A stretch of DNA of 64,000 nt from the NCBI GenBank assembly GCA_016278505.1, contig JADQBQ010000015.1, positions 88,089 through 152,088 on the forward strand. Reading direction: 5' to 3'. A program made the translations under genes and the position numbers. How positions within the stretch are numbered: the first letter of the stretch is position 1; each line of letters starts with the position of its first letter. The notes under the pieces were generated by a model. It made no database searches. It had not been told where the DNA came from and saw only the letters and a program-made list of their open reading frames with translations. This DNA comes from Clostridiales bacterium. Its GTDB lineage: Bacteria; Bacillota; Desulfotomaculia; Desulfotomaculales; VENG01. This document shows positions 35,475 through 43,786 of the stretch, in pieces.

Positions 35475-35610
35475 ACTTAATACGCTCCAAGCTGATGTCA
35501 CCTAAGGAAAATAATTTCTATGGTGCTCAGCCGCGCCAGGTAATTTAAAGCCTGGCAAACGGCGATCGGGAAACCGGTTTGCCCCCCATGGTGGAAAGGA
35601 GCGGGAGCAA
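35475..35610 (+). ncRNA. Probable Moco/tungsten-cofactor riboswitch aptamer
   Basis: A structured leader upstream of tupA. CGCTCC (35483-35488) can pair with GGAGCG (35598-35603), closing a multi-helix domain. Inside are CACC/GGTG, a CCG-GCCAGG stem pairing with CCTGGC-CGG, and a CGG-GAAA-CCG tetraloop hairpin, followed by CCATGGTGGAAAGG. This layout, the GNRA loop and the gene context recall the Moco RNA motif, which senses molybdenum or tungsten cofactor. A terminator follows directly. The assignment is from memory of the motif and context; no covariance search was run. Confidence 0.6.
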
Positions 35611-35625
35611 TTCGGTTAATCAATA

Positions 35626-35670
35626 GCCGGGTCCCTGCATATTTGTGCCTTGGACCCGGTTATTTTTTTG
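35626..35670 (+). terminator. Riboswitch expression-platform terminator
   Basis: CCGGGTCC pairs with GGACCCGG around a 17-base loop, followed by TTATTTTTTT. It lies between the putative aptamer and tupA, so ligand binding could set read-through. The remainder of the gap to 35805 is AT-rich. Confidence 0.85.
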
Positions 35671-35805
35671 GTCCATTGCTTCCTCCCTCTTCCCAACTTA
35701 TGATAAATAGACGTGAAAGGGGGTATAAAAATAACCAAAAACCATAATTTTTTTGTAGATAAATAAGCGGCATGTACCAATTATTTTTCAAGAGGGAGTG
35801 TAATC

Positions 35806-36642
35806 GTGAAAATGCAAATCAAACGCAACCTTATTTCAGTTAGCCTTTTGGCAATTCTATTGATGGTTGTAATGGTATCCGGTTGTGCAAATAAGGCAGC
35901 AACGGAAGATCCCCAAATTACTTTGGCCACTACCACCAGCACATACGATTCCGGCCTGCTGGATGAAGTTATACCGGCCTTTGAGAAAGAAACCGGTTAC
36001 GAGGTGCATATACTGTCCAAAGGCACCGGTGCATCTTTGGAATTGGGCAAACGTGGTGATGCCGACGTGCTTTTAGTGCATGCCAAGGACAGGGAGTTAA
36101 AGTTGGTGGACGATGGTTATTTTGTTGACCGTAAGGATGTAATGTATAACGACTTTATTTTCATTGGCCCTTCAAATGACCCCGCAAAGATTAAAGGCAT
36201 GGAAAAAGCGGCAGATGCCCTGGCTAAGATAGAAGAAACTAAATCCTCCTTTGTTTCCAGGGGGGACAACTCCGGTACCAACATGAAAGAAATAAGTATC
36301 TGGTCTGAAGCAGGAATTGAACCATCCGGTGATTGGTATATGGCGGTGGGACAAGGCATGGGGGAAGCCCTGCGCATCACCGATGAAAAACAGGCCTACA
36401 CCATGACCGACAGGGGTACTTACCTTTCCATGAAAGATAAGATGAGCCTGGAAGTACTGGTTGAAGGGGATCCCATACTTTTTAACCAGTACGGAATTAT
36501 GGCAGTTAACCCGGAAAAACATGATGTTAATTACGTTGGAGCAAAAGCTTTAATAGACTTCATGGTATCTGATAAAGGCCAGGAGATGATTGGCAATTAC
36601 ACCAAATACGGAGAGCAGCTCTTTGTACCCAACGCCGCTTAG
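35806..36642 (+). CDS. tupA: Tungstate/molybdate-binding lipoprotein
   Basis: A 278-aa TupA-type binding protein. The GTG start follows AGAGGGAG. The lipobox is VMVSGC (Cys near 27). The mature protein begins with the characteristic ITLATTTSTYDSGLLDEVIP, followed by ILSKGTGASLELGKRGDADV and SRGDNSGTNMKE, which hold the oxyanion-binding residues. It delivers tungstate to a TupB/TupC transporter. No tupB or tupC follows; a palindrome and a DegV remnant do. Tungsten use suits an anaerobe with aldehyde oxidoreductases or W-formate dehydrogenase. Confidence 0.92.
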   Translation: MKMQIKRNLISVSLLAILLMVVMVSGCANKAATEDPQITLATTTSTYDSGLLDEVIPAFEKETGYEVHILSKGTGASLELGKRGDADVLLVHAKDRELKLVDDGYFVDRKDVMYNDFIFIGPSNDPAKIKGMEKAADALAKIEETKSSFVSRGDNSGTNMKEISIWSEAGIEPSGDWYMAVGQGMGEALRITDEKQAYTMTDRGTYLSMKDKMSLEVLVEGDPILFNQYGIMAVNPEKHDVNYVGAKALIDFMVSDKGQEMIGNYTKYGEQLFVPNAA

Positions 36643-36655
36643 CTGAACATCGGAC

Positions 36656-36698
36656 AATAAGTTAACACTTGGTGCCTGGCACCAAGTGTTAACTTATT
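36656..36698. repeat. Perfect 21-bp palindrome, GGTGCC-core family
   Basis: A 43-bp perfect inverted repeat with a single central T, core GGTGCCTGGCACC, and AAAAAA on its right side. It follows tupA and may terminate it. It shares the outer AATAAGTTAAC and the core with the palindrome at 7100-7146, while the intervening bases differ in a compensated way. Confidence 0.8.
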
Positions 36699-36711
36699 AA
36701 AAAAAACAACC

Positions 36712-36798
36712 TCAACATATATCTTTTTGCATCGTATAGTAGGCAACTCCTAATGTTCCCGGACCTACATGAAGCCCTATCACCGGGCCAATTGGGCA
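36712..36798 (-). pseudogene. C-terminal remnant of a DegV-family protein
   Basis: A minus-strand frame of 28 codons reads CPIGPVIGLHVGPGTLGVAY and then YTMQKDIC before TGA. This is the conserved C-terminal end of DegV fatty-acid-binding proteins (GPVIGxHxGPGT). Upstream, the frame meets a stop after a few codons and then the MocR gene. The rest of the ~280-residue protein is gone. Inverted copies of CATCGTATA lie at 36730 and 36809, within and just past the remnant. Confidence 0.75.
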
Positions 36799-36807
36799 TA
36801 ATAATTA

Positions 36808-38328
36808 TTATACGATGGGGCGCATAGTAATTTGCTCTGCATCTTTTTTTCTTCTCGTATGACTTAATTGTTGGAACGATTTGGACATTCTTTTTACACC
36901 CTCTGAAATAGTACTTTCATCAATGGACGCATAGCAGAGGCGAAACTCCTTATCACCGGACAAATCACTATAGAAGGCATTACCGGGAATGAATGTGACA
37001 CCGTTTTTGGTTGTTTCATGAAGCAACTTGTTGGTGGTAACAGAACTGTTAATTTTACACCAAAAGTAAAACCCGCCGCCGGGTAAATTAAAAACAATTT
37101 GATCACCAAAATTACGCTTGATGGCTTTGGCCAAAACATCCCTACGCTTTTTATAAATTTTACGCATACCGGAAAGATGTCCGGCAAGATCACCATGCTC
37201 CAAATATAAGTGCAACATTAACTGTGATATGTTGCTGCTATGCAGGTCGACATATTGTTTTTCTACGGCCAGATGGTTAATAAGAGCCGGGTCCGACACA
37301 ATAAAGCCGGTACGCAGGCCCGGAAAAAGAATTTTGGAAAAAGTACTTAAGTAAACCACCCCGCCATAAGTATCCATGGCCTTTAAAGACAAAGGGGGCT
37401 TTTCTTCAAAATAAAGTTCACTATACGGGTCATCTTCCACAACGACCAGCCGGTGCCGGGACGCCAGGCTTAACAGCTCCCTGCGCCGGCTTTCGGACAG
37501 CACACTGCCGGTGGGGTTTTGAAAAGTGGGTATAATATACAGCATTTTAGGCCGGTAACGAATCAGATAGTCCTCCAGGATGGAAAGAGAAAAACCTTCA
37601 CCTGTCGGGAGGGTGAGCACTTTGGCACCGGCGGCCTGAAAAACCTGTATGGCACCGATAAATGTGGGCGATTCTGTCACAACATAATCTCCCGGCTCTA
37701 AAAGTACATTACTTAGCAAATATAACCCCTGCTGTGAACCGGACAAGATGATGGTTTCCTCTGCGGTGGCATTAATTCCCTTGCTTCGAACATGTGCGGC
37801 AACAGAACTTTTTAAAGGAGCAAATCCTTCGGTTGAAATATGGGCAAAGGCATTCTGATTGAAACTGCCCATATGCTGGTGAAATAAGGTTTCAAACTGT
37901 TTCACGGGGTAATATGCCGGATCAGGCATTCCTGTGCCCAGAGAGATAATTTGGTCAAAATTCAAAACTGAAACCATTTCCTTCATTATGGAGGACAATG
38001 GTGTTCGGGGGTAAGGCTTAAACAGCTGTGACCAGGGTACCGCCGAAGATAATTCATCTGCTGCATCGGAGGACTCAGCCACATAAGTGCCACTCCCTAT
38101 TTTTGATTGTATTAAACCCTGCTGCTCCAACTTACGGTAGGCATTAATGGCTGTAGTACGGCTAACCCCGATTATTTCGGCTAATTCCCGCTCCGGGGGA
38201 AGTTTACTTCCGGGCGGCAAGGAAAAGTCCTTAATTTTAGCAGTAACAGCTTCGGCGATTTGCAAGTACAGGGGAGCTTTGGATTGGTGGTTTAATTTTA
38301 TGCTTTTAAGATGTTTGGATAGATCCAA
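36808..38328 (-). CDS. MocR/GntR-family regulator with aminotransferase domain
   Basis: A 506-aa MocR-type regulator. The N-terminal GntR winged helix (about 15-85) shows PLYLQIAEAVTAKI, LPPERELAEIIGVSRTTAIN and GLIQSKIGSGTYVAES. The C-terminal part (about 110-480) is a class I aminotransferase fold with PTFQNPTGSVLS, VVEDDPYSELYF and STFSKILFPGLRTGF carrying the PLP lysine. It should bind PLP or an amino-acid aldimine as effector. It is divergent from azlCD and probably controls it through the inverted repeat between them. Confidence 0.92.
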   Translation of the reverse strand: MDLSKHLKSIKLNHQSKAPLYLQIAEAVTAKIKDFSLPPGSKLPPERELAEIIGVSRTTAINAYRKLEQQGLIQSKIGSGTYVAESSDAADELSSAVPWSQLFKPYPRTPLSSIMKEMVSVLNFDQIISLGTGMPDPAYYPVKQFETLFHQHMGSFNQNAFAHISTEGFAPLKSSVAAHVRSKGINATAEETIILSGSQQGLYLLSNVLLEPGDYVVTESPTFIGAIQVFQAAGAKVLTLPTGEGFSLSILEDYLIRYRPKMLYIIPTFQNPTGSVLSESRRRELLSLASRHRLVVVEDDPYSELYFEEKPPLSLKAMDTYGGVVYLSTFSKILFPGLRTGFIVSDPALINHLAVEKQYVDLHSSNISQLMLHLYLEHGDLAGHLSGMRKIYKKRRDVLAKAIKRNFGDQIVFNLPGGGFYFWCKINSSVTTNKLLHETTKNGVTFIPGNAFYSDLSGDKEFRLCYASIDESTISEGVKRMSKSFQQLSHTRRKKDAEQITMRPIV

Positions 38329-38348
38329 TTCTAAGTTTCACTCTCCAT

Positions 38349-38385
38349 ATATCCAATTTTGTTACCATATTGATTAATTGGATAT
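38349..38385. promoter_or_regulatory. Inverted-repeat operator between MocR gene and azlC
   Basis: Perfect 10-bp arms ATATCCAATT and AATTGGATAT, 17 bp apart, in the 111-bp divergent region. A centre-to-centre distance of about 27 bp puts both half sites near the same DNA face. The symmetry and position fit binding by the adjacent MocR dimer. Confidence 0.6.
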
Positions 38386-38439
38386 TTACACTGCTTTTCC
38401 TTCCGGGTAAAATTAAAAAATTAACCGGGGGTGATTTTT

Positions 38440-39174
38440 ATGGATGCTGTAAAATCCTTATCGTCAATGGAAGACGGGCGCAAAAACACTGCCATGCTTT
38501 GGCGGGCTGTACGGGATACCATACCCATAATGTTCGGTGTAGTACCATTTGGTATTACCTGCGGCATAATGGGTTTAACTGCCGGGCTGAGCTCTCTGGA
38601 AACAGTGTTTATGTCGGTACTGGTTTTCGCCGGTGCGTCCCAATTTATTGCTATTGATATGCTGGGGGCAGGCATAATGGGGTGGTGGGTAATCGTACTT
38701 ACTACCTTATTGGTCAATTTAAGGCATCTGTTAATGGGGGCCTCCCTGGCACCGCACGTAAATAAATTACCATTAACCATGCAGGGAGCGCTGGCCTTCG
38801 GCCTGGTTGACGAGTCTTATGCGCTTACTGCCAATCAAATCCATAGGGAAGGCTACAGTGCCTACTACCAAACAGGCGTACAAATATCACTATACATTAT
38901 CTGGGCATTTTCCACATTGGCCGGGACTGTTTTGGGAGAGAAGATATCCAACCCCCTGGAGTGGGGCTTGGACTTTGCCATGCCGGCTACATTTTTGGTT
39001 TTACTAATGCCCCGCCTCACCGACCGGATAAGCCTGTATGTTTGCATCATATCAGCTATATTCGCAGTATTAGGAGCATTATATCTGCCGGGCAAGTGGT
39101 ATATCATCATTGCTTGCATAGCAGCAACCATAGCCGGGGGCTTTTTGGAAAGGGGAGACCAAGGTGAGGAATGA
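38440..39174 (+). CDS. azlC: AzlC-family branched-chain amino acid exporter subunit
   Basis: A 244-aa membrane protein of the AzlC family, large subunit of an AzlCD exporter for branched-chain or other amino acids. About seven helices are seen, with VPFGITCGIMGLTAGLSSLE (about 35-54), FAGASQFIAIDML (about 66-78) and LLVNLRHLLMGASLAPHV (about 93-110). The ATG at 38440 follows GGGGGTG at proper distance; the GTG at 38431 lies inside that site. It overlaps azlD by 11 bp. Confidence 0.92.
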   Translation: MDAVKSLSSMEDGRKNTAMLWRAVRDTIPIMFGVVPFGITCGIMGLTAGLSSLETVFMSVLVFAGASQFIAIDMLGAGIMGWWVIVLTTLLVNLRHLLMGASLAPHVNKLPLTMQGALAFGLVDESYALTANQIHREGYSAYYQTGVQISLYIIWAFSTLAGTVLGEKISNPLEWGLDFAMPATFLVLLMPRLTDRISLYVCIISAIFAVLGALYLPGKWYIIIACIAATIAGGFLERGDQGEE

Positions 39175-39490
39175 AATATTGTACATCATACTGGGCATGG
39201 CTGTGGTAACTTATCTCACCAGGTTCGGTTTCATATACTTGTTCCGGTACATTAAAGCACCGGATAAACTTGAACGCTGGTTAAAACACGTTCCCACCAG
39301 CATTCTGACTGCCATGATTGTACCCGCACTGTTATTACCTGCCGGCCACCTTGATTTAAGTTTTGACAACCGTTATCTTTTTGCCGGCATAGTGGCCGGC
39401 CTTGTAGCGTGGAAAACCGGCAACATATTTATCACCATGTTTTCGGGCATGGTGATAATGCTGGCCTACATTTTCCAGCCCCTGGCCTAA
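39164..39490 (+). CDS. azlD: AzlD-family exporter subunit
   Basis: A 108-aa small membrane subunit with four helices. The N-terminal region VVTYLTRFGFIYLFR and the central HVPTSILTAMIVPALLLP match AzlD. The GTG start lies within the end of azlC, a common arrangement for coupled synthesis. A strong hairpin spans its stop codon. Confidence 0.9.
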   Translation: MRNEILYIILGMAVVTYLTRFGFIYLFRYIKAPDKLERWLKHVPTSILTAMIVPALLLPAGHLDLSFDNRYLFAGIVAGLVAWKTGNIFITMFSGMVIMLAYIFQPLA

Positions 39491-39520
39491 AAGGGGCCAG
39501 GGGGACAGGTCCCTTGCCCC
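39479..39520 (+). terminator. Hairpins at the azlD stop, GGGACAGG-type
   Basis: CCCCTGGCC (39479) pairs with GGCCAGGGG (39495-39503) across the TAA stop codon. It is followed by GGGACAGGTCCCTTGCCCC, a second small palindrome of the GGGACAGG family seen also at 42993 and 51717. There is no T tract, so it may instead protect the mRNA end or separate azlD from the convergent gene. Confidence 0.55.
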
Positions 39521-39527
39521 TCCGGGT

Positions 39528-41564
39528 CTATCGTGATCCTTTCTGGAAACTCACTTCCACCTCATCCCCGCTGGAAAGGGGATCAGTATATTTGGCTTTT
39601 TCGCCATTCAATTTGAGCACAGGAACTCCCTGAGTATGGCTGTCATTAAAATCTATGTGCCGAAAAATATCAATAAAAATGGGGTTTGGTTTAGTTAAAA
39701 TAATCTCCTCACCGTTTACCCGTACAGTTATGCCCTGATCAACCGGGTTTTCACCGGTTTCTGTTGCGCAGTCATGGCCAAGGTCCGGCTTTTCCTCACC
39801 GGCTTCAGGAATGTGCCAGCTTACCCTGTCACCATCCTTCAAAACATGGGACAGGCCAACCTGTTCACCATTCACATTAACTATAACAGTACGGCGTTCT
39901 ATTCCCCGCATTTCCAATAAGTGAGCTACAGTACGGGGTAATTTAATCACAACATTATCTCCCGGTGTTATTTCATGCCCGGGCGAAACCGGTTCCCCGT
40001 TTACCAGGCCGGCAGGCGCCAGCGTTTCCTTGCTGCCATGCAAAAATACCGTTGCCCCCTGCTCCTGGGGCAGATAATCACCCACAGTCCCCCGGGCGTC
40101 CCACCCGTTTTGGGCCTTTACCACATATATTTCGTCGCCATCCCTTACTATACTCTGCAGGTTGGCCGGTTTGCCATTAATCTCAATTTCTGCATGGCGC
40201 GCAAATTCTCCAAACACTACTTTGCGCTCACCATTAAGAGTAAAAGACAGATCTTTTCCGTTTCTTCCTATAAGATCCCTGGGGTTAAATTGTATAAGCC
40301 CTAAAACATCGGACACACTCAAGGTTCTGGTATTAAAAAGGCGGTACTCCCTTCCGTTGATAAGGACCGACATAAAATCAAATCCCATACGTTTTGCCGC
40401 CACCGATGCAATACCGGCCACGGTAATCCCTTCAGGACCGGTTACTGCTAAACCGTTTTCCTCATCAGAGAGCTTAACATTCGGCAAGTTACTGCGATCA
40501 CGCAAGACAACCCGCTGCGGTGAAATTCCCAGGCACCGGGCAAGCCTATCAGTAAAGGTAGGAATCCGTGTCCCTCCTCCCACACAAAAAACCGAGCGAG
40601 GGGGCTCTCCATCATTTAACTCTAAGATGTTACCGGCAAGTTCCCCAGCTAGTTTGTCCAATGCGGGTTCAATCTTCTCTAATAATTCTTCACTAGTGAC
40701 CGCATGCTCGACTCCCACTATATCTGCAAACTGAATATCCCTACCCTCAGAAATCTTTCTCTTTATACCTTCAGCCGTATTAAAATCCACCAAGTACATG
40801 TCCACTACTGCCTCGGTAATTTCGTCACCGGCCACAGGAACCATCCCGTAAGCCATAATATTACCATCCCGCGAAATTGCCAAATCAGACGTACCTGCCC
40901 CCATGTCGACCAGGGCCAGATTTAAAAGGCGAAAGTTATCCGGAATGGCTACATCAATAGCTGCAATAGGTTCAAGAGTCAGATTCACCGGTTCCAAGCC
41001 GCAACGTTCTAAAACAGCATATAACCCGTTTACAACCGATCCCGGTAGAAATGTTGCAATAACTTCGCAGCCTATCACACTTCCCCGGTGGCCTAGTAAA
41101 TTAGCCAGCCAATAACCGTCAAGACTGTAACCCAAAACTGTGTGTCCCACGCAATAGTAACGGTCTTTCATTTCGGGGCATTCATCCAAGCGGCGGTGTG
41201 CCTCCCGGAGCGCTTCCATCTCTACTCCCCGTACAAACGTTTTATCAATTTCACTGTTCTGATCAATTTCTTGTACCACTGAAACCCTATCTGTATGCAG
41301 GGAACGCCCCGCTGCGGCCACAGCTACCTTATCCAGGGTACGGCCCACCTTGTTTTCCAGGGCTTTTTTGACTTCCGCCACCACCGCAGCCACTTGCGGA
41401 ATATCATGGATTTGACCGTCAAACATTGCCCGGCCGGGGTGTTCCCGAACCTCTTCACAAAGCAAAGTCAAGTCATTATCCTTCACCGCAGCGACCAGGC
41501 CTATTACTGTACGGGTACCTATATCCAAAGCAAATATTAGTTCTTGTTTTTCCATTAATTCCAT
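39528..41564 (-). CDS. FtsA/PilM-like ATPase with C-terminal beta-grasp repeats
   Basis: A 678-aa protein. Residues about 8-375 form an actin-like ATPase of the FtsA type: ALDIGTRTVIGLVAAV (phosphate 1), LALVDMGAGTSDLAI (phosphate 2), and FCVGGGTRIPTFTDRLA (adenosine motif), with an SHS2-like insertion. Beyond 390 several short beta-grasp modules repeat the NGE...L.DGD.V pattern, for example NGKPANLQSIVRDGDEIYVV, NGEQVGLSHVLKDGDRVSW and NGEKAKYTDPLSSGDEVEV. Cell-division FtsA lacks such modules and is ~420 aa. There is no ftsZ nearby. It is probably a membrane or envelope assembly ATPase; role unknown. Confidence 0.85.
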   Translation of the reverse strand: MELMEKQELIFALDIGTRTVIGLVAAVKDNDLTLLCEEVREHPGRAMFDGQIHDIPQVAAVVAEVKKALENKVGRTLDKVAVAAAGRSLHTDRVSVVQEIDQNSEIDKTFVRGVEMEALREAHRRLDECPEMKDRYYCVGHTVLGYSLDGYWLANLLGHRGSVIGCEVIATFLPGSVVNGLYAVLERCGLEPVNLTLEPIAAIDVAIPDNFRLLNLALVDMGAGTSDLAISRDGNIMAYGMVPVAGDEITEAVVDMYLVDFNTAEGIKRKISEGRDIQFADIVGVEHAVTSEELLEKIEPALDKLAGELAGNILELNDGEPPRSVFCVGGGTRIPTFTDRLARCLGISPQRVVLRDRSNLPNVKLSDEENGLAVTGPEGITVAGIASVAAKRMGFDFMSVLINGREYRLFNTRTLSVSDVLGLIQFNPRDLIGRNGKDLSFTLNGERKVVFGEFARHAEIEINGKPANLQSIVRDGDEIYVVKAQNGWDARGTVGDYLPQEQGATVFLHGSKETLAPAGLVNGEPVSPGHEITPGDNVVIKLPRTVAHLLEMRGIERRTVIVNVNGEQVGLSHVLKDGDRVSWHIPEAGEEKPDLGHDCATETGENPVDQGITVRVNGEEIILTKPNPIFIDIFRHIDFNDSHTQGVPVLKLNGEKAKYTDPLSSGDEVEVSFQKGSR

Positions 41565-41757
41565 AATAAAACCCTAAACTCCCTATGTTAAATGATCGAG
41601 TATTACTGACATTTTCAATCAGTATCCTCCATTTATCAATACATTAAACTTTTTAGAGGAAATTCCTTTTTGCGAGTGAAGATTTTGGTAAGTTAAGGTA
41701 TGTGAGTTGGTGTAATATCTAAGTGTCAGCACCGACATAAGATTAGAAAATGAAAAA

Positions 41758-41790
41758 GTGGGGGCACCTTTTACGGTACCCCCACCTTTC
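41758..41790. terminator. Intrinsic terminator-like hairpin
   Basis: Arms GTGGGGGCACC and GGTACCCCCAC pair with one mismatch around TTTTAC. It lies between the short ORF at 41843 (leftward) and the FtsA-like gene. The rest of 41565-41757 is AT-rich promoter-like sequence for the FtsA-like gene with nothing else clear. Confidence 0.6.
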
Positions 41791-41842
41791 CGGCCACTTC
41801 AAATGCCGGGTTCATTTATTTACCACTAACCTGTTACTTTTG

Positions 41843-41977
41843 CTACTGTAAACCAAAAAAACTACTATGATCAGTGGTCATTATCCCTTTATACGCAGCT
41901 TGCCAAACCCATGGCTCCAATTGGGATACTTCATCAGAGCGTTTTCGCCGCTGGCCACTGCCGTAATCGTGGATCAC
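41843..41977 (-). CDS. 44-aa ORF coupled to the hydrolase gene
   Basis: A short frame starting at a GTG that shares GTGA with the stop of the upstream hydrolase. It encodes VIHDYGSGQRRKRSDEVSQL and EPWVWQAAYKGIMTTDHSSF, then FGLQ. The sequence looks protein-like, mixed charged and aromatic, not hydrophobic. No family is recognised. It may be a real coupled small protein or the tail of a decayed larger gene. Confidence 0.4.
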   Translation of the reverse strand: MIHDYGSGQRRKRSDEVSQLEPWVWQAAYKGIMTTDHSSFFGLQ

Positions 41978-42849
41978 TGAGATATTGAAGGTGTAGCCCT
42001 GATTTCTTTATAAGCAATGCCGGGCATAACACTATTTTGTTGGAGGTGGTTTCCCAGCTCATGTGAGAAAAGTTGAGGATCATCCAACATCGAATAATGA
42101 CCGCAATTGGGAAGAATATGCAACCGGGAATTTGGTATTGCCTGCTGCAATCTTAATCCCCAATAAGGTGGGAGAAAACGGTCATATTGTCCCCAGAGGA
42201 TGGTTGTGGGAACATTGATATTCGGTAGATGTGGAACCAGTGCCTCGGTTTCATGATGCTCTAAAGCACTGGCGGCTAACTGAAGGGCTTTATAATCTTC
42301 ATAATCCTTAAACGGTAGTGTAAAAGCATTGATTATATCTGCCGTTAACATTTTTTGATTATGCATTCCCTCCCGCAGCATCTGTTGTACGATAAACGGC
42401 GAAGGTTCAAACTCGGGGGCTGTAGGCCAACGCATTGATACTACTGTAGGTAGCGGCCAGTTACTAAAACAGACTCCGTCGGCAACGGTAATACTTAATA
42501 CTCGGTCTGGATTATTTACAGCTAATATTTGCACGATTCCCCCGCCAAGGTCGTGTCCTACAAAATGGGCTTTTTCTATTCCTAGCTGGTCTAAAATAGA
42601 AAGTATATGTTGAGCCTGGCTATGTAAAGTTAAGTCTTCAACGGAACCCCTGGAAGATTGTCCATAACCCAGGAGGTCCGGTGCTATAGTAGTATAGTCA
42701 TCACCTAGAAACGACATTACCTGCTGCCAGAGAAATGAATGAGTAGGTATTCCATGAATAAACACGACAGCGGGACCGGTTTGACCAATATTTCTGTAGA
42801 AAAAATTATAACGTCCAGACTGGATATATCCTTCATTAACAGGCTGCAT
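41974..42849 (-). CDS. Alpha/beta hydrolase, haloalkane dehalogenase-like
   Basis: A 291-aa alpha/beta hydrolase. The oxyanion motif is FIHGIPTHSFLW (about 31-42). The nucleophile elbow GHDLGGGIVQ places an Asp at the centre (HDLGG), as in haloalkane dehalogenases and epoxide hydrolases, rather than Ser. An Asp in LWGQYDRFLPPYW and His in NCGHYSMLD could complete the triad. Residues 130-200 form the cap. This points to epoxide hydrolase or dehalogenase-like activity, or a cofactor-free hydrolase. Substrate unknown. Confidence 0.85.
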   Translation of the reverse strand: MQPVNEGYIQSGRYNFFYRNIGQTGPAVVFIHGIPTHSFLWQQVMSFLGDDYTTIAPDLLGYGQSSRGSVEDLTLHSQAQHILSILDQLGIEKAHFVGHDLGGGIVQILAVNNPDRVLSITVADGVCFSNWPLPTVVSMRWPTAPEFEPSPFIVQQMLREGMHNQKMLTADIINAFTLPFKDYEDYKALQLAASALEHHETEALVPHLPNINVPTTILWGQYDRFLPPYWGLRLQQAIPNSRLHILPNCGHYSMLDDPQLFSHELGNHLQQNSVMPGIAYKEIRATPSISQ

Positions 42850-42992
42850 TTTTTCACATCCCTTTTGATATTTTCAGTATATTATTTCAACAATATGTTT
42901 TTATATACCATATAACCTACTGTTATAGTGGATTTAAGGACTCTGGTACCTATCACCCATAACAAGCATAACCGCCCTGGATATAGAGACAA

Positions 42993-43020
42993 AGGGACAG
43001 GTTCCTTGTCCCTACTTTTT
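42993..43020 (+). terminator. GGGACAGG-type palindrome with T tract
   Basis: AGGGACA pairs with TGTCCCT around GGTTCCT, and the whole GGGACAGGTTCCTTGTCCC is nearly self-complementary. ACTTTTTT follows on the plus strand. No plus-strand gene lies directly upstream, so it may be a mobile palindrome rather than a dedicated terminator. Confidence 0.6.
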
Positions 43021-43224
43021 TATTAATGGCAGACGGCCAATATCTATTCCTTATTATTATTTTCCAATATGAGCCTTTGTTTTAGAATAGGAATCGTGCT
43101 ACCATATATAAATCCGCTTAAATTCCGATTATAGCATTTTGACCAAATCGAAGGTTTTGATGGAAGTGTGAAAGAGTTTTCCATGTTAGGTGAAAATAAT
43201 AACCGGTTGATAATTAGCCCATAC

Positions 43225-43355
43225 CCCTATGACGAAAGGGGAAATGCCTCCCTTATGCTGTTACACACCTCCTGCGGAGGGATGTCCCAACTGGTGGGAT
43301 TCTACCCCACCTGAAAAAGTGCAAAGACTCCCACTTATATAAGTGGGAGTCTTAG
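43225..43355 (+). other. Structured intergenic region with terminal palindrome
   Basis: Several hairpins in a row: CCCCTATGACGAAAGGGG, CTCCTGCGGAG, GGTGGGATTCTACCCCACC, and then a perfect palindrome AAGACTCCCACTTATATAAG... to TCTT at 43324-43354. It lies directly before the 43391 membrane-protein gene. The order recalls the right ends and guide-RNA regions of IS200/IS605-type elements, but no transposase or TnpB is present. It could also be a leader RNA. The stretch 43021-43224 shows nothing else. Confidence 0.35.
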
Positions 43356-43390
43356 AAATGAGATAAAATATTTTTCAAGAAAGGTAATGT

Positions 43391-43786
43391 ATGAAACGTA
43401 GATTAGTAATTCTTATTTTTCTCATACTTGGCATATTGGGGAGAGGGCTTGCTTCTCTCTCTAGTTTTTTAATAACATCGGATATTCCTGTTTCATATTC
43501 TACTTCAGAAGCCCTGGTTGTTCATATTCTGTTTTTTATATCAACAATCTTCTTTTTGCTATCTTCCATTTTATACCAATCCAATAAAGCAAGGATACTC
43601 ACAGGAGTCCTATTTGCTTTGATGTTTACATACAGCATTATCATTTTTATAAGCTGGATTGGAGCAGATTACTATAACGCTTCATTTGCACAGTTGAAAA
43701 TTACGAGCCTGCTAAATTCTGGATTGATTATGGTTTTTAATTTTTTTCTAGTCATAAAAAGTCAAATATATTTTCGAAACAACTAA
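43391..43786 (+). CDS. Four-helix membrane protein, unknown
   Basis: A 131-aa protein with four hydrophobic segments (about 4-26, 36-58, 66-90 and 103-125) and few charged residues. I recognise no family. Base composition is AT-richer than its neighbours, which could mean recent acquisition. The start is ATG after AAGAAAGG. It overlaps the convergent enoyl-CoA hydratase gene by 4 bp at the stops. Confidence 0.55.
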   Translation: MKRRLVILIFLILGILGRGLASLSSFLITSDIPVSYSTSEALVVHILFFISTIFFLLSSILYQSNKARILTGVLFALMFTYSIIIFISWIGADYYNASFAQLKITSLLNSGLIMVFNFFLVIKSQIYFRNN

